A stretch of DNA of 64,000 nt from an uncultured Eubacteriales bacterium (GTDB lineage Bacteria > Bacillota > Clostridia > Oscillospirales > Oscillospiraceae). The DNA is taken from positions 1-64,000 of the forward strand of contig ONSW01000005.1 in assembly GCA_900320595.1 (NCBI GenBank), written 5' to 3'. The position numbers and the translations under genes were made by a program. Below are positions 42,143 to 49,848 of this stretch, piece after piece (position 1 is the first letter of the stretch; every line of letters starts with the position of its first letter). Under the pieces are notes generated by a model. It had not been told where the DNA came from. It was given only the letters and a program-made list of their open reading frames with translations, and ran no database searches.

Positions 42143-42442
42143 ATGAACAAGGAAAAAGTCTATGGCTACCTCTGCGCCCACTGCGTCGGCAGAAAGCGCG
42201 TGACTTCCTCGCAGACGCTGGAGAAGGTGCTGGATATGAGCGGCAACATGCTCCGCAAGCAGATCAACGCCCTGCGGCGGGGAGGCATCCCCATCGCCAG
42301 CAACAGCGAGGGATACTTCTACGCCGAGAACGCGGCGGACATCTATGCCACGATCAGGAGCCTGCAAAAAATGCGCCGGGGTCTGGATGCGGCAATCGAG
42401 GGGTTGGAGAAGGCCATGGAGAAGTTTGGCGGTGCGTCCTGA
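42143..42442 (+). CDS. Winged-helix DNA-binding protein
   Basis: A 99-aa protein with an HTH-11-like helix-turn-helix (VTSSQTLEKVLDMSGNMLRK, then QINALRRGGIPI) and wing (ASNSEGYFYAEN), ending in a short coiled helix. Probably a local regulator of ICE genes. Its stop overlaps the start of the adenine methylase gene. Confidence 0.7.
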   Translation: MNKEKVYGYLCAHCVGRKRVTSSQTLEKVLDMSGNMLRKQINALRRGGIPIASNSEGYFYAENAADIYATIRSLQKMRRGLDAAIEGLEKAMEKFGGAS

Positions 42443-43413
42443 ACAGCCTCATTCCCTGGGTGGGCGGCAAAGGAAAGCTCCTGTGGATCATCGATGAGCT
42501 GGCTCCCTGTGAGTACAGATGCTTTGTAGACGTGTTCGGCGGCAGCGGTACAGTCACGCTGAACCGACCGCTGAGAAAGGGCTGCATGGAGGTATATAAC
42601 GATTTCAACAGCAACCTCACGAACCTCATGTACTGCGTCAAACACCGGACGATGGCGTTGATCAAGGAACTGAAATTCTTGCCGCTTCATTCCCGCGACG
42701 ATTTTGAAGTCCTCCTCAAATTCTTCCGGCAAGAGGAGTTTGGCGATGAATACCTTGAGGAAGAACTGCAGCTCACGGAGAAGTATCTCCGTCCCCCGCA
42801 GGCAAAAGTCATTCGGGAGCTGTTGCTGGAACGGGCAGAGCTGGGCGATGTCCGCCGTGCCGCCAACTACTTCAAGCTCATTCGCTGGAGCTTCAGCGGC
42901 ACGGGAACCTCCTTCGGCGGCAAGCCCTGCGATCTCCGACGCTTCTTCCACCTGATCTGGGAGTGCTCCCGCAGACTGGCCGATGTGGTAGTGGAAAACC
43001 GGGACTTTGGGAAGGTCATCCGACAGTATGACCGAAAAACCACATTCTTCTATTGCGATCCGCCCTACTACGAGGCAGAAAAGTATTACGCTGTCGCCTT
43101 TCCGGAGCACGACCACAAGCGGCTCCACCGGATTTTGCGTAAGGTCAAGGGTTTCGCCATGGTCTCGTACAACAATACGGAGTTCATTCGGGAACTGTAC
43201 AAGGACTTCTATATTTTCAAAACCGAGCGCTCGGACTCGCTGTCCCAGAAGGAAGGAAAGAAGTACGAGGAGCTCATTATCACCAATTACGATCCCTATG
43301 ATCACAGCGCCCAGATCGGCCTGAAGCTGTTTGAGGACGCCGGGTACAGCTGTACGCTTATTCACAAACCCACGAAAGAACTACAAGAAAAATGGAGGAG
43401 AAAACACCAATGA
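42439..43413 (+). CDS. DNA adenine methylase (Dam-like, N6-adenine)
   Basis: About 324 aa. It shows the SAM-binding IPWVGGKGKLLWII, VDVFGGSGTVTLNR and the catalytic FFYCDPPYY, as in D12-class Dam-type methylases. Homology starts at NSLIPWVGGK, but the first standard start codon in frame is an internal GTG (42460). The best explanation is a CTG start at 42439, overlapping the previous stop as CTGA. It probably methylates element DNA for protection or regulation. Confidence 0.85.
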   Translation: MNSLIPWVGGKGKLLWIIDELAPCEYRCFVDVFGGSGTVTLNRPLRKGCMEVYNDFNSNLTNLMYCVKHRTMALIKELKFLPLHSRDDFEVLLKFFRQEEFGDEYLEEELQLTEKYLRPPQAKVIRELLLERAELGDVRRAANYFKLIRWSFSGTGTSFGGKPCDLRRFFHLIWECSRRLADVVVENRDFGKVIRQYDRKTTFFYCDPPYYEAEKYYAVAFPEHDHKRLHRILRKVKGFAMVSYNNTEFIRELYKDFYIFKTERSDSLSQKEGKKYEELIITNYDPYDHSAQIGLKLFEDAGYSCTLIHKPTKELQEKWRRKHQ

Positions 43414-43883
43414 AAACCGAATTCAAACCCAAGATTGCCGTCAAAGGCTTCCACCTTCCCGATGAGATCGTGGAGGACACCACGCTGAAGGAGGCCGACA
43501 CCATAGATTTCTACAGCAACCGCAGCTCTATCCTGATGCTGGATCGGCAGATGACGGCGCGGCAGATCATCTCGACGGTGGATATGCTTAACTCTGTGGC
43601 AACCACCCTGATCCTGCGGCTGAAAAGCATTGCGAAGGAATACGAGGAGAAGTGCCGCCGCGTGAATATTCCCGAGGAGCTGCTGCAGGCGGCGGGCATT
43701 CCGAAGAACGCCCCGTTGACCATCGAAGCGGACGATGGTGAGATTTATATCACTGTTGCTGCGGAGGATGAGGACCTGACCGAGACGCTTCCGGCTTTCC
43801 TGGTCGAGCTTGTTTCTGACTGCAAGCTGGACTTTGCCGCCCTGCGTTGCCTGCTTGAAAGCGAGGAGCCGGCAGATGAATAA
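43410..43883 (+). CDS. Hypothetical ICE protein with AbrB-like C-terminal segment
   Basis: A 157-aa protein starting MKTEFKPKIAVKGFHLPDEI after GGAGGAG. The middle is a helix-rich stretch (residues 45-90); the C-terminal LTIEADDGEIYITVAAEDED resembles AbrB/MazE-type swapped-hairpin strands. Family not recognised with certainty; its position is conserved-looking, between a methylase and DUF3849. Confidence 0.55.
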   Translation: MKTEFKPKIAVKGFHLPDEIVEDTTLKEADTIDFYSNRSSILMLDRQMTARQIISTVDMLNSVATTLILRLKSIAKEYEEKCRRVNIPEELLQAAGIPKNAPLTIEADDGEIYITVAAEDEDLTETLPAFLVELVSDCKLDFAALRCLLESEEPADE

Positions 43884-44304
43884 CACGCCGCTCTACCGCG
43901 GGACAGCGGAGCAGGCACGGAAGGAGGACAAGCTTCAACTCTGGCGGGACAGCTTTCAGGCCAACATCCTCTGCCGGATCGCCATCGAGAACGAGATCCG
44001 CCAGCACTTTGACGGGATGCACCTGGACAAGGGATGTGCAGGGCGCGTGCTGGATCAGTTCGGTGAGGCGCGCGTAAAGTATGTCCTCTCCGCTACCTTG
44101 CAGGAGCTGGACTACGACGGGCGCTTCAGCCGGAGCAACAAGGAATGGGGCCGGCAGACCGAGATCACACCCAGCACCCGCAACTACGAGTTCGCCGTCC
44201 AGTCCCATCCTGCTGTACTGGACGGCTTTATCTCAGACTTCCGCTCGGAATGCCAGCAGCGCCAGATGGATCACGGTTATCCGCAGATGAGCATTTCGAT
44301 GTAA
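43876..44304 (+). CDS. DUF3849-domain protein
   Basis: A 142-aa protein with the DUF3849 pattern: PLYRGTAEQARKEDKLQLWR, IAIENEIRQHFDG, VLDQFGEARVKYVLSATLQE and DGRFSRSNKEWG. This small domain is common in clostridial conjugative elements and of unknown function. It overlaps the preceding gene by eight bases. Confidence 0.75.
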   Translation: MNNTPLYRGTAEQARKEDKLQLWRDSFQANILCRIAIENEIRQHFDGMHLDKGCAGRVLDQFGEARVKYVLSATLQELDYDGRFSRSNKEWGRQTEITPSTRNYEFAVQSHPAVLDGFISDFRSECQQRQMDHGYPQMSISM

Positions 44305-44385
44305 GCGCGGTAAGAGAAGGAGGCGATGCGCCATGTGCTGATCAGCTTTTTCCCAACAACCAATAATCGTGAAATGGAGGTAACT

Positions 44386-44721
44386 ATGCGTAAGAAAACC
44401 AAACGAATCCTTGCGGTCGTCTTTGCGCTGGCGCTGTGCCTGTCTCTTCAGGTCACTGCCTTTGCCGAGGGCGACGTGGCCAGCGCGGTACAGAGCACCT
44501 GGACCGCCGCTTCCGGCCAGATCAAGACGGTCACCAACAACGTGATCTTCCCGGCCCTGGACATGATCCTCGCCATTTTCTTCTTCGTGAAGCTCGGCGC
44601 GGCATACTTCGACTACAGGCAGGGGAATCGCTTTGACTGGGCGCCGCCTGCGATTCTCTTTGTCTGTCTGGTCTTTACCCTGACCGCTCCCACCTATATC
44701 TGGACCATCATCGGAGCGTGA
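44386..44721 (+). CDS. Maff2-family mobile element membrane protein
   Basis: A 111-aa protein with signal-like N-terminus (ILAVVFALALCLSLQVTAFA) and two further hydrophobic helices around residues 45-65 and 85-108, including FPALDMILAIFFFVKLGAAY and DYRQGN. It resembles VirB2-like pilin subunits in size and layout and precedes the TrbL-like gene, the usual Maff2 position in type IV secretion modules of CTn elements. Confidence 0.85.
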   Translation: MRKKTKRILAVVFALALCLSLQVTAFAEGDVASAVQSTWTAASGQIKTVTNNVIFPALDMILAIFFFVKLGAAYFDYRQGNRFDWAPPAILFVCLVFTLTAPTYIWTIIGA

Positions 44722-44728
44722 AATAGAA

Positions 44729-44755
44729 AAAGGCAGCGGCCAAAACCGCTGCCTT
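44729..44755 (-). terminator. Terminator acting on the minus strand
   Basis: AAGGCAGCGG / CCGCTGCCTT stem. The T-run (TTTTTC) is on the minus-strand side only, so it terminates transcription coming from the tRNA-like element, not from the Maff2 gene. Confidence 0.7.
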
Positions 44756-44756
44756 A

Positions 44757-44858
44757 TGGAGAGATGGTGAGGAATCGAACCTCATGGGATTTATCCTACA
44801 CGTGACCGTCGCTTTGGCCTTGTCGCCATAGATCGCAACCCTGAGCCGTTTCCATCTC
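44757..44858 (-). ncRNA. tRNA-like element inside the ICE (anticodon not assignable)
   Basis: Minus strand: a seven-base acceptor GAGATGG pairs perfectly with CCATCTC. Immediately inside lies a canonical T-arm TGAGG-TTCGATT-CCTCA. The 3' end continues T-CCA, i.e. discriminator plus encoded CCA, and a terminator follows two bases later. At 102 nt it is longer than class I tRNAs, and I cannot fit a normal D-arm and anticodon arm into the middle 67 nt. It could be an unusual tRNA, a decayed one or a tRNA mimic. Confidence 0.5.
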
Positions 44859-44900
44859 ACAAATCCCAAGACTCACCAGATAAGTTTTTTTCATTGTACT
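44796..44900 (-). CDS. Possible 32-codon ORF overlapping the tRNA-like element
   Basis: ATG near 44894 preceded by AAGGGAGG opens MKKTYLVSLGICEMETAQGC and runs to TAG at 44796. A longer in-frame reading starts upstream at 45071 with hydrophobic residues. The excellent ribosome site argues for translation, yet most of the ORF lies within the tRNA-like fold. Coding status is open. Confidence 0.3.
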   Translation of the reverse strand, partial: STMKKTYLVSLGICEMETAQGCDLWRQGQSDGHV

Positions 44901-45133
44901 ACCTCCCTTAAAATATCCTCCATCGACTAGTGTCGTGATTAAGCCTGCAATTGCAAGCGAGAGCGATAGAACGTTGAGCGGATACCAGAGGGAAACAAGA
45001 GCGACGGCCAACGATGTAAGCACAGCAATAGTATAGTCGCTTTTCCGTGCAATGTAAAGAGTTGCGATCAAAAGTGGGTGGACTGCGGATTATGCCCATA
45101 AACAGCCGCTGTCTCCCGAAGAGAGGTGATCAC

Positions 45134-46033
45134 TTGTTTATATGGGACTTTGTTGCCAAGACCGTGCTGGACGAGATCATGGACTGGATCTACGGACAGA
45201 TCGTCGGATTCCTTGGCAACTTTTTTTCTGAGATGGGCAACATGGGCGCCGAGCTCTTCCAGATGAGTTGGGTGCAGAGCATCGTGCTGTTCTTCTCCCG
45301 TCTGGCCTGGGCGCTCTATGGAATCGGGCTGGTCGTGGCCTGCTTTGAGTGCGGCATTATGGCCTCCAGCGGCAAAGCCAATGTCAAGGAGACTTTTCTC
45401 AACGCCATCAAGGGTTTTATGGCCGTAAGCCTCTTCACCGTCGTGCCGGTGCGCCTGTATGAGCTGTCCATCTCCCTTCAGGGAGAGCTGACCCGAGGGC
45501 TCACCGGCTACGGCCAGCCCATCGGGGACGTCGCCAACGAGATCCTGTCGCATTTCTCTGCTGTGGAGACGGTAGAGGAACTGGTCAACACCGGCTATCC
45601 CGGCTTTGGGATGGTTTCCAGCGCCTTCATGGTGATCTTCTGCATCATCCTGATGGCCTACGCCGTGATCAAGGTGTTCTTCGCCAATCTCAAGCGCGGC
45701 GGCATTCTGCTGATCCAGATCGCCGTGGGGAGCCTGTACATGTTCAGCGTCCCCCGCGGCTATCTGGACGGCTTCACGAGCTGGTGCAAGCAGGTCGTCG
45801 GTCTGTGTCTGACGGCCTTCCTGCAGGCGACGATCCTCGTCGCGGGCTTGATGCTCTTCCGGGAACACGCCCTGCTGGGGCTTGGCCTGATGCTTTCCGC
45901 GGGAGAGATCCCGCGCATCGCCGGAGCCTTCGGCATGGACACCAGTACCCGCGCCAATCTGATGAGCGCCGTGTACACCGCGCAGGCCGCGGTCAACACC
46001 ACAAAGACCGTGGTGCAGGCGGTGGCCAAATGA
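45134..46033 (+). CDS. TrbL/VirB6-like conjugal transfer membrane protein
   Basis: A 299-aa polytopic protein with about six hydrophobic segments (for example SWVQSIVLFFSRLAWALYGI and AFMVIFCIILMAYAVIKVFF). It forms part of the mating channel in CTn-type systems, where a Maff2 gene precedes it, as here. The start is TTG at 45134 after AGAGGTGATCAC, giving FIWDFVAKTV as in related proteins. Its stop overlaps the methyltransferase start (ATGA). Confidence 0.85.
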   Translation: MFIWDFVAKTVLDEIMDWIYGQIVGFLGNFFSEMGNMGAELFQMSWVQSIVLFFSRLAWALYGIGLVVACFECGIMASSGKANVKETFLNAIKGFMAVSLFTVVPVRLYELSISLQGELTRGLTGYGQPIGDVANEILSHFSAVETVEELVNTGYPGFGMVSSAFMVIFCIILMAYAVIKVFFANLKRGGILLIQIAVGSLYMFSVPRGYLDGFTSWCKQVVGLCLTAFLQATILVAGLMLFREHALLGLGLMLSAGEIPRIAGAFGMDTSTRANLMSAVYTAQAAVNTTKTVVQAVAK

Positions 46034-46719
46034 CGCAGCTCACGATGGGAAGCCTTTTTGATGGCATCGGAGGCTTCCCACTGGCAGCGGAGCGCTGTGG
46101 GATCACACCTGTCTGGGCCAGCGAGATCGAAGCCTTTCCCATCGAGGTAACCAGAACCCATTTCCCCAATATGCTCCATGTGGGAGAAATCACGAAGCTG
46201 GACGGCGCCAGGCTCCCGCCCGTGGACATTATCTGCGGCGGCAGCCCATGTCAGGATCTCTCGGTCGCCGGGGCGCGGGCCGGTCTTGCCGGAGAGCGCT
46301 CCGGCCTTTTTATGGAGCAAATCCGGATCGTAAAGGAGATGAGAAATGCAGAGAAGTGTCGTGGACGGACAGGTGTCGCTGTTCGGCCCAGATTCTGCGT
46401 CTGGGAGAATGTCCCCGGTGCCTTTTCCAGCGCAGAGGGCAGAGACTTCCACGCGGTGCTCGAGGAATTCGTCCACGTTGAAGAACCACAGCTTCATGTT
46501 GTTAGACCTGAGTCCGGGCGCTGGGAATATGCTGGGGCCGTGTTGGGAGTACGATCCTGTGTGGCTTGGACCACCTGGGACGCTCAATACTTCGGAGTGC
46601 CCCAAAGACGTCGTCGAATCTTCCTTGTCGCAGATTTTGCAGGCTTCAGCCCCATTCAAATACTATTTGACCCGACTGGCCTGCCTGGGTATCCTGCGGC
46701 GGGCGGAGGAACGGAATAA
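46030..46719 (+). CDS. C5 cytosine methyltransferase, N-terminal part (motifs I-VIII)
   Basis: A 229-aa frame with C5-methylase motifs in order: I (LFDGIGGFPLAAERCG), IV with catalytic Cys (GGSPCQDLSVAG), VI (CVWENVPGAF) and VIII (GVPQRRRRIFLVADF). It stops before motifs IX and X, which lie in the overlapping +1 frame that starts at 46346. The target-recognition region is therefore also outside this frame. It probably works as a two-subunit enzyme, as known for M.AquI and M.EcoHK31I. Confidence 0.85.
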   Translation: MTQLTMGSLFDGIGGFPLAAERCGITPVWASEIEAFPIEVTRTHFPNMLHVGEITKLDGARLPPVDIICGGSPCQDLSVAGARAGLAGERSGLFMEQIRIVKEMRNAEKCRGRTGVAVRPRFCVWENVPGAFSSAEGRDFHAVLEEFVHVEEPQLHVVRPESGRWEYAGAVLGVRSCVAWTTWDAQYFGVPQRRRRIFLVADFAGFSPIQILFDPTGLPGYPAAGGGTE

Positions 46720-47587
46720 ACCGCTGCCGCCCATGCTGGAATGGGCACTGCGGGTGCAGGCGGGCCTGCCGCCCATTCAGTCGATCCCCGTCCTCTCTTC
46801 CGTGGCGGGTTTCCTCGCGGAGTCCTCTGCGACAGCCGGAAGCGTGGGCTACGAGGAGGAGTTGGCGCCGACGATGAAGGCCGGAGGCAAAAGCGGCGCC
46901 GTTCTCTGCCTCAACGATCAGGGCGGCGCGCGAATGGACTGCGGCGAGGAGCAAAGCGGTACCCTGCGGGCACAAACCCACGGCCACGAGCCGCTGGTAT
47001 TTGAAAACCACGGGATCGACGCGCGCTACACCGGGCCGCATGAGGTCTCGCCCACCATGTCCGCCCGTTACGGCACAGGAGGCAACAACGTGCCTCTTGT
47101 GGGCGAGGTCGAGGTGTATTGCATCACCGGCAACGCCATCGGCAGAGAGCCGCAAAACGGCGGAAACGGCCTCGGCATCGACGAGGACGTCTCCCACACG
47201 CTGACCGCCACCGACCGCCACGCCGTGTTCAGCCGCCAGCGGACAGACGTATTCAGGCCGGACGAGATCGCCAGCACTGAGAGCGCGCGGCAGCATAAGG
47301 ACGCCACGGATCTGGTGTACGACGAGGCGGAGGTAGAAGTCCTCGACCTGCCGCTGCTGATCCGGCGTCTGATGCCGATTGAGTGCGAACGGCTGCAGGG
47401 CTTCCCGGACGGCTGGACGGACATCCCCGGAGCCTCGGACGCTGCCCGCTACAAGGCGCTGGGCAACAGCGTGGCCATTCCCTGCGTGCAGCTCCTTATG
47501 CTGGAAATCTCGCTGGTGCTGCGAAACGGTGGAGCGCATTACGCCACCGTGATCGAACTAAGTAATATGTTATTGGAGGTTTCATGA
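46346..47587 (+). CDS. C5 cytosine methyltransferase, C-terminal part with overprinted N-terminus
   Basis: A 413-aa frame whose ATG follows AAGGAGATGAGAA. The first ~125 residues (LLDLSPGAGNMLGPCWEYDP, TLNTSECPKDVVESSLSQIL, YYLTRLACLGILRRAEER) resemble a phage/ICE-associated family I recall with SLSxIL and GILRRA motifs. They are encoded in the +1 frame over the motif VI-VIII part of the upstream frame. The rest holds repeated target-recognition-like segments and motifs IX-X (RRLMPIECERLQGFPDGWTD, RYKALGNSVAIP). The 374-base overlap appears to code meaningfully in both frames. Confidence 0.75.
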   Translation: MQRSVVDGQVSLFGPDSASGRMSPVPFPAQRAETSTRCSRNSSTLKNHSFMLLDLSPGAGNMLGPCWEYDPVWLGPPGTLNTSECPKDVVESSLSQILQASAPFKYYLTRLACLGILRRAEERNKPLPPMLEWALRVQAGLPPIQSIPVLSSVAGFLAESSATAGSVGYEEELAPTMKAGGKSGAVLCLNDQGGARMDCGEEQSGTLRAQTHGHEPLVFENHGIDARYTGPHEVSPTMSARYGTGGNNVPLVGEVEVYCITGNAIGREPQNGGNGLGIDEDVSHTLTATDRHAVFSRQRTDVFRPDEIASTESARQHKDATDLVYDEAEVEVLDLPLLIRRLMPIECERLQGFPDGWTDIPGASDAARYKALGNSVAIPCVQLLMLEISLVLRNGGAHYATVIELSNMLLEVS

Positions 47588-49848
47588 CAAGAACAAAATC
47601 CCTGTGGTGCAGGCGGCTGTGCATGCTGTTCTGCGCCATCCTTATTTTCAGCACCTTTATGGTGCCGACCGCCTTCGCCGACGACGTTCATATCGCTACC
47701 GCGTATCAGGAAATCATGTATTTTGAGAAATATAACGATGGCTCATGGAGCGATCTCGGCACGCCGCCGCATACGGTCGTGGAGACCGGACAGCCCGCCT
47801 ACTGTCTGCAAATGAGCATGGACAGCCCCTACGGCGACGGCTATGATGCGACGGACGGCTCACAGTATTATAACCCGACGATTCTCAACGGCCTGAAAGC
47901 GATTCTGGCACATGGCTATCCCGCGTCCACGGGCGGCTTCAACGACAACCAGGCGCAGTACGCCACGGCCAATGCCATTCGCTTCTTCCTCGCGGAAAAC
48001 GGCATTCAGGAGATGCCCGCTTACTTGCAAGATACCGGCAACGCCCGCCCGAAGCCTGGATACGAGGCGCTGTTCAACTGGTGTCTGGAACTGCTGGAGT
48101 ACGGACGCCACCCGGATACGGTCCACTCCATCAGCTTCTCCAGCTCGGATCTGACGCTGGAATCGCAGGACTACAGCTTTGTGGGCGACGTGCGTGTGAC
48201 GACCACCGGCCTCACCGGAGACTACACGCTGGACTCCTCCGCATTTCCGTCCGGAACCAGCATTACAGGCTACACCGGCAGAAGCGGGGACACCCTGCAC
48301 ATCTCCATCCCGGAGGAGTACGAGCAGTCTTCCTATACTCTGTGGGCATCCGGAGTTTACGACAGCACCGAGGCGGTGCTGTTTTTCTATGCCCCTACCA
48401 CCTACGGGCAGCAGCGCGTCGTGACCTGTACCATCGACATGATGTGCACCTATGTGGATGAGAGCATGACCGTCCGCACGCCGAAGGCACCGGTTCGCAC
48501 GGGCAACATTGAGCTGAGCAAGGTGGACGAAAACGGCAATCCCGTGCAGGGCGTCACCTTTGGCCTGTATGACAGCGCCAAAAACGAGATCACCAGCGGC
48601 GTGTCGGACGGGAAAGGAAAGATCCTGTTTACAGACATTCCACTTGGCGACTACTTCTACGCCGAGAAGACCACGCTGTCCCATCTGGTGCTTGATCCGA
48701 CCTTCTATCCTGTTTCCATCACAGAGGGAGGGCAGACCGTGACCAAGCAGGCCGTTAATCAGTTCGCCCGCGGCAATGTCAAACTCCTCAAGGTCGATGA
48801 GGAGACCGGTAAGCCACTCACCGGCGTTCATTTTGTGCTGAAGGACAGCGGCGGCAAAGTCGTAGCCGAGGGAGACACCGGCGAGGATGGTACCGTCACC
48901 TTCACCGGACTGCTTCTCGGTAGCTACACAGCGCAGGAGACGAAAACGCTGGTCAACTATGTGTTGGATACCACGCCCATCCCAGTGGAAGTCACGGAGC
49001 ATGGCAAGACCTATGAGATCACCTGCAGGAATACATTGATCCGTGGCAATCTGGAGGTCATCAAGAAGGACAAATACGAGGACATCTACCTCTCCGGTGC
49101 GGGCTTCCGGCTTTATGACAGCGAGGGTAATCAGATCGGAGAGGGCTACACGGACGCAAACGGCAAGCTGACCTTCAAAGACCTCCTGTACGGAGATTAC
49201 ACCTATCAGGAATTTAAGGCCCCGAAGGGTTTCCAGCTTGATGACACGGTCTATCCCTTCTCCATCACCGAGCACGGCGTCACTGTCAGCCATACCCGCG
49301 TCAACGAGCGCCGCCCCGGCACCCTGACCGTAAAGAAGCAGGACGCGGACGGAACGCTCCTGCCCGGCACGACCTTCCTGCTGGAGTATTCCACAGACAA
49401 GGGCAGTACCTGGACGCCGGTCTTCTCCCGTGATCCCGATGAAACGGATCTCACCCGCGGCGGCTGCACCAGCCCCGGCCTTGTGGGCGGGCAGCTCACC
49501 ACGGGAGAGAGCGGCACGGTCAGCTTTACCGGCCTGCGTGCCGACGGCATCATCCTCTACCGTCTGACCGAGACACAGGCTCCCGAAGGCCGCTCACTGA
49601 TGGGTGGCTCTCTGTATGTCGGCACCCTGCCGGTGGAGAGCGAGAACATCTACGCTTCGGACAGCGAAGTGTTCGACAGCCGCGCCTTCCATTACACCCT
49701 GAATGTGACTGCCACCGATGATCCCATCTTTCGCCTGCCGGAAGCGGGCGGTGATCTCGGCTTCACGTTCCTGCCCCTCGCCATGTCGCTGATGGCGTCC
49801 CCGGCAATCATCATGAAAAAATCCAAGAAAAAGGAGATCAATGAATGA
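47584..49848 (+). CDS. Thioester-domain surface adhesin with SpaA/Cna-B repeats (pilus tip candidate)
   Basis: A 754-aa secreted protein. It has a signal peptide (ILIFSTFMVPTAFA), then a thioester domain with Cys in AYCLQMSMD and the partner Gln in NDNQAQYATANAIRFFLAE. Four to five Cna-B/SpaA repeats follow (KVDENGNPVQGVTFGLYD, LLKVDEETGKPLTGVHFVLK, IKKDKYEDIYLSGAGFRLYD). A C-terminal LPEAGG sorting signal, hydrophobic span and KKSKKKE tail complete it. Thioester domains bind host or partner-cell surfaces covalently. It overlaps the methylase gene by ATGA. Confidence 0.88.
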   Translation: MTRTKSLWCRRLCMLFCAILIFSTFMVPTAFADDVHIATAYQEIMYFEKYNDGSWSDLGTPPHTVVETGQPAYCLQMSMDSPYGDGYDATDGSQYYNPTILNGLKAILAHGYPASTGGFNDNQAQYATANAIRFFLAENGIQEMPAYLQDTGNARPKPGYEALFNWCLELLEYGRHPDTVHSISFSSSDLTLESQDYSFVGDVRVTTTGLTGDYTLDSSAFPSGTSITGYTGRSGDTLHISIPEEYEQSSYTLWASGVYDSTEAVLFFYAPTTYGQQRVVTCTIDMMCTYVDESMTVRTPKAPVRTGNIELSKVDENGNPVQGVTFGLYDSAKNEITSGVSDGKGKILFTDIPLGDYFYAEKTTLSHLVLDPTFYPVSITEGGQTVTKQAVNQFARGNVKLLKVDEETGKPLTGVHFVLKDSGGKVVAEGDTGEDGTVTFTGLLLGSYTAQETKTLVNYVLDTTPIPVEVTEHGKTYEITCRNTLIRGNLEVIKKDKYEDIYLSGAGFRLYDSEGNQIGEGYTDANGKLTFKDLLYGDYTYQEFKAPKGFQLDDTVYPFSITEHGVTVSHTRVNERRPGTLTVKKQDADGTLLPGTTFLLEYSTDKGSTWTPVFSRDPDETDLTRGGCTSPGLVGGQLTTGESGTVSFTGLRADGIILYRLTETQAPEGRSLMGGSLYVGTLPVESENIYASDSEVFDSRAFHYTLNVTATDDPIFRLPEAGGDLGFTFLPLAMSLMASPAIIMKKSKKKEINE

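Noticed and set aside
44900..45071. Hydrophobic upstream extension of the small minus-strand ORF
   Set aside because: No ribosome site at the upstream ATG, while a strong one precedes the internal ATG; coding could not be supported.
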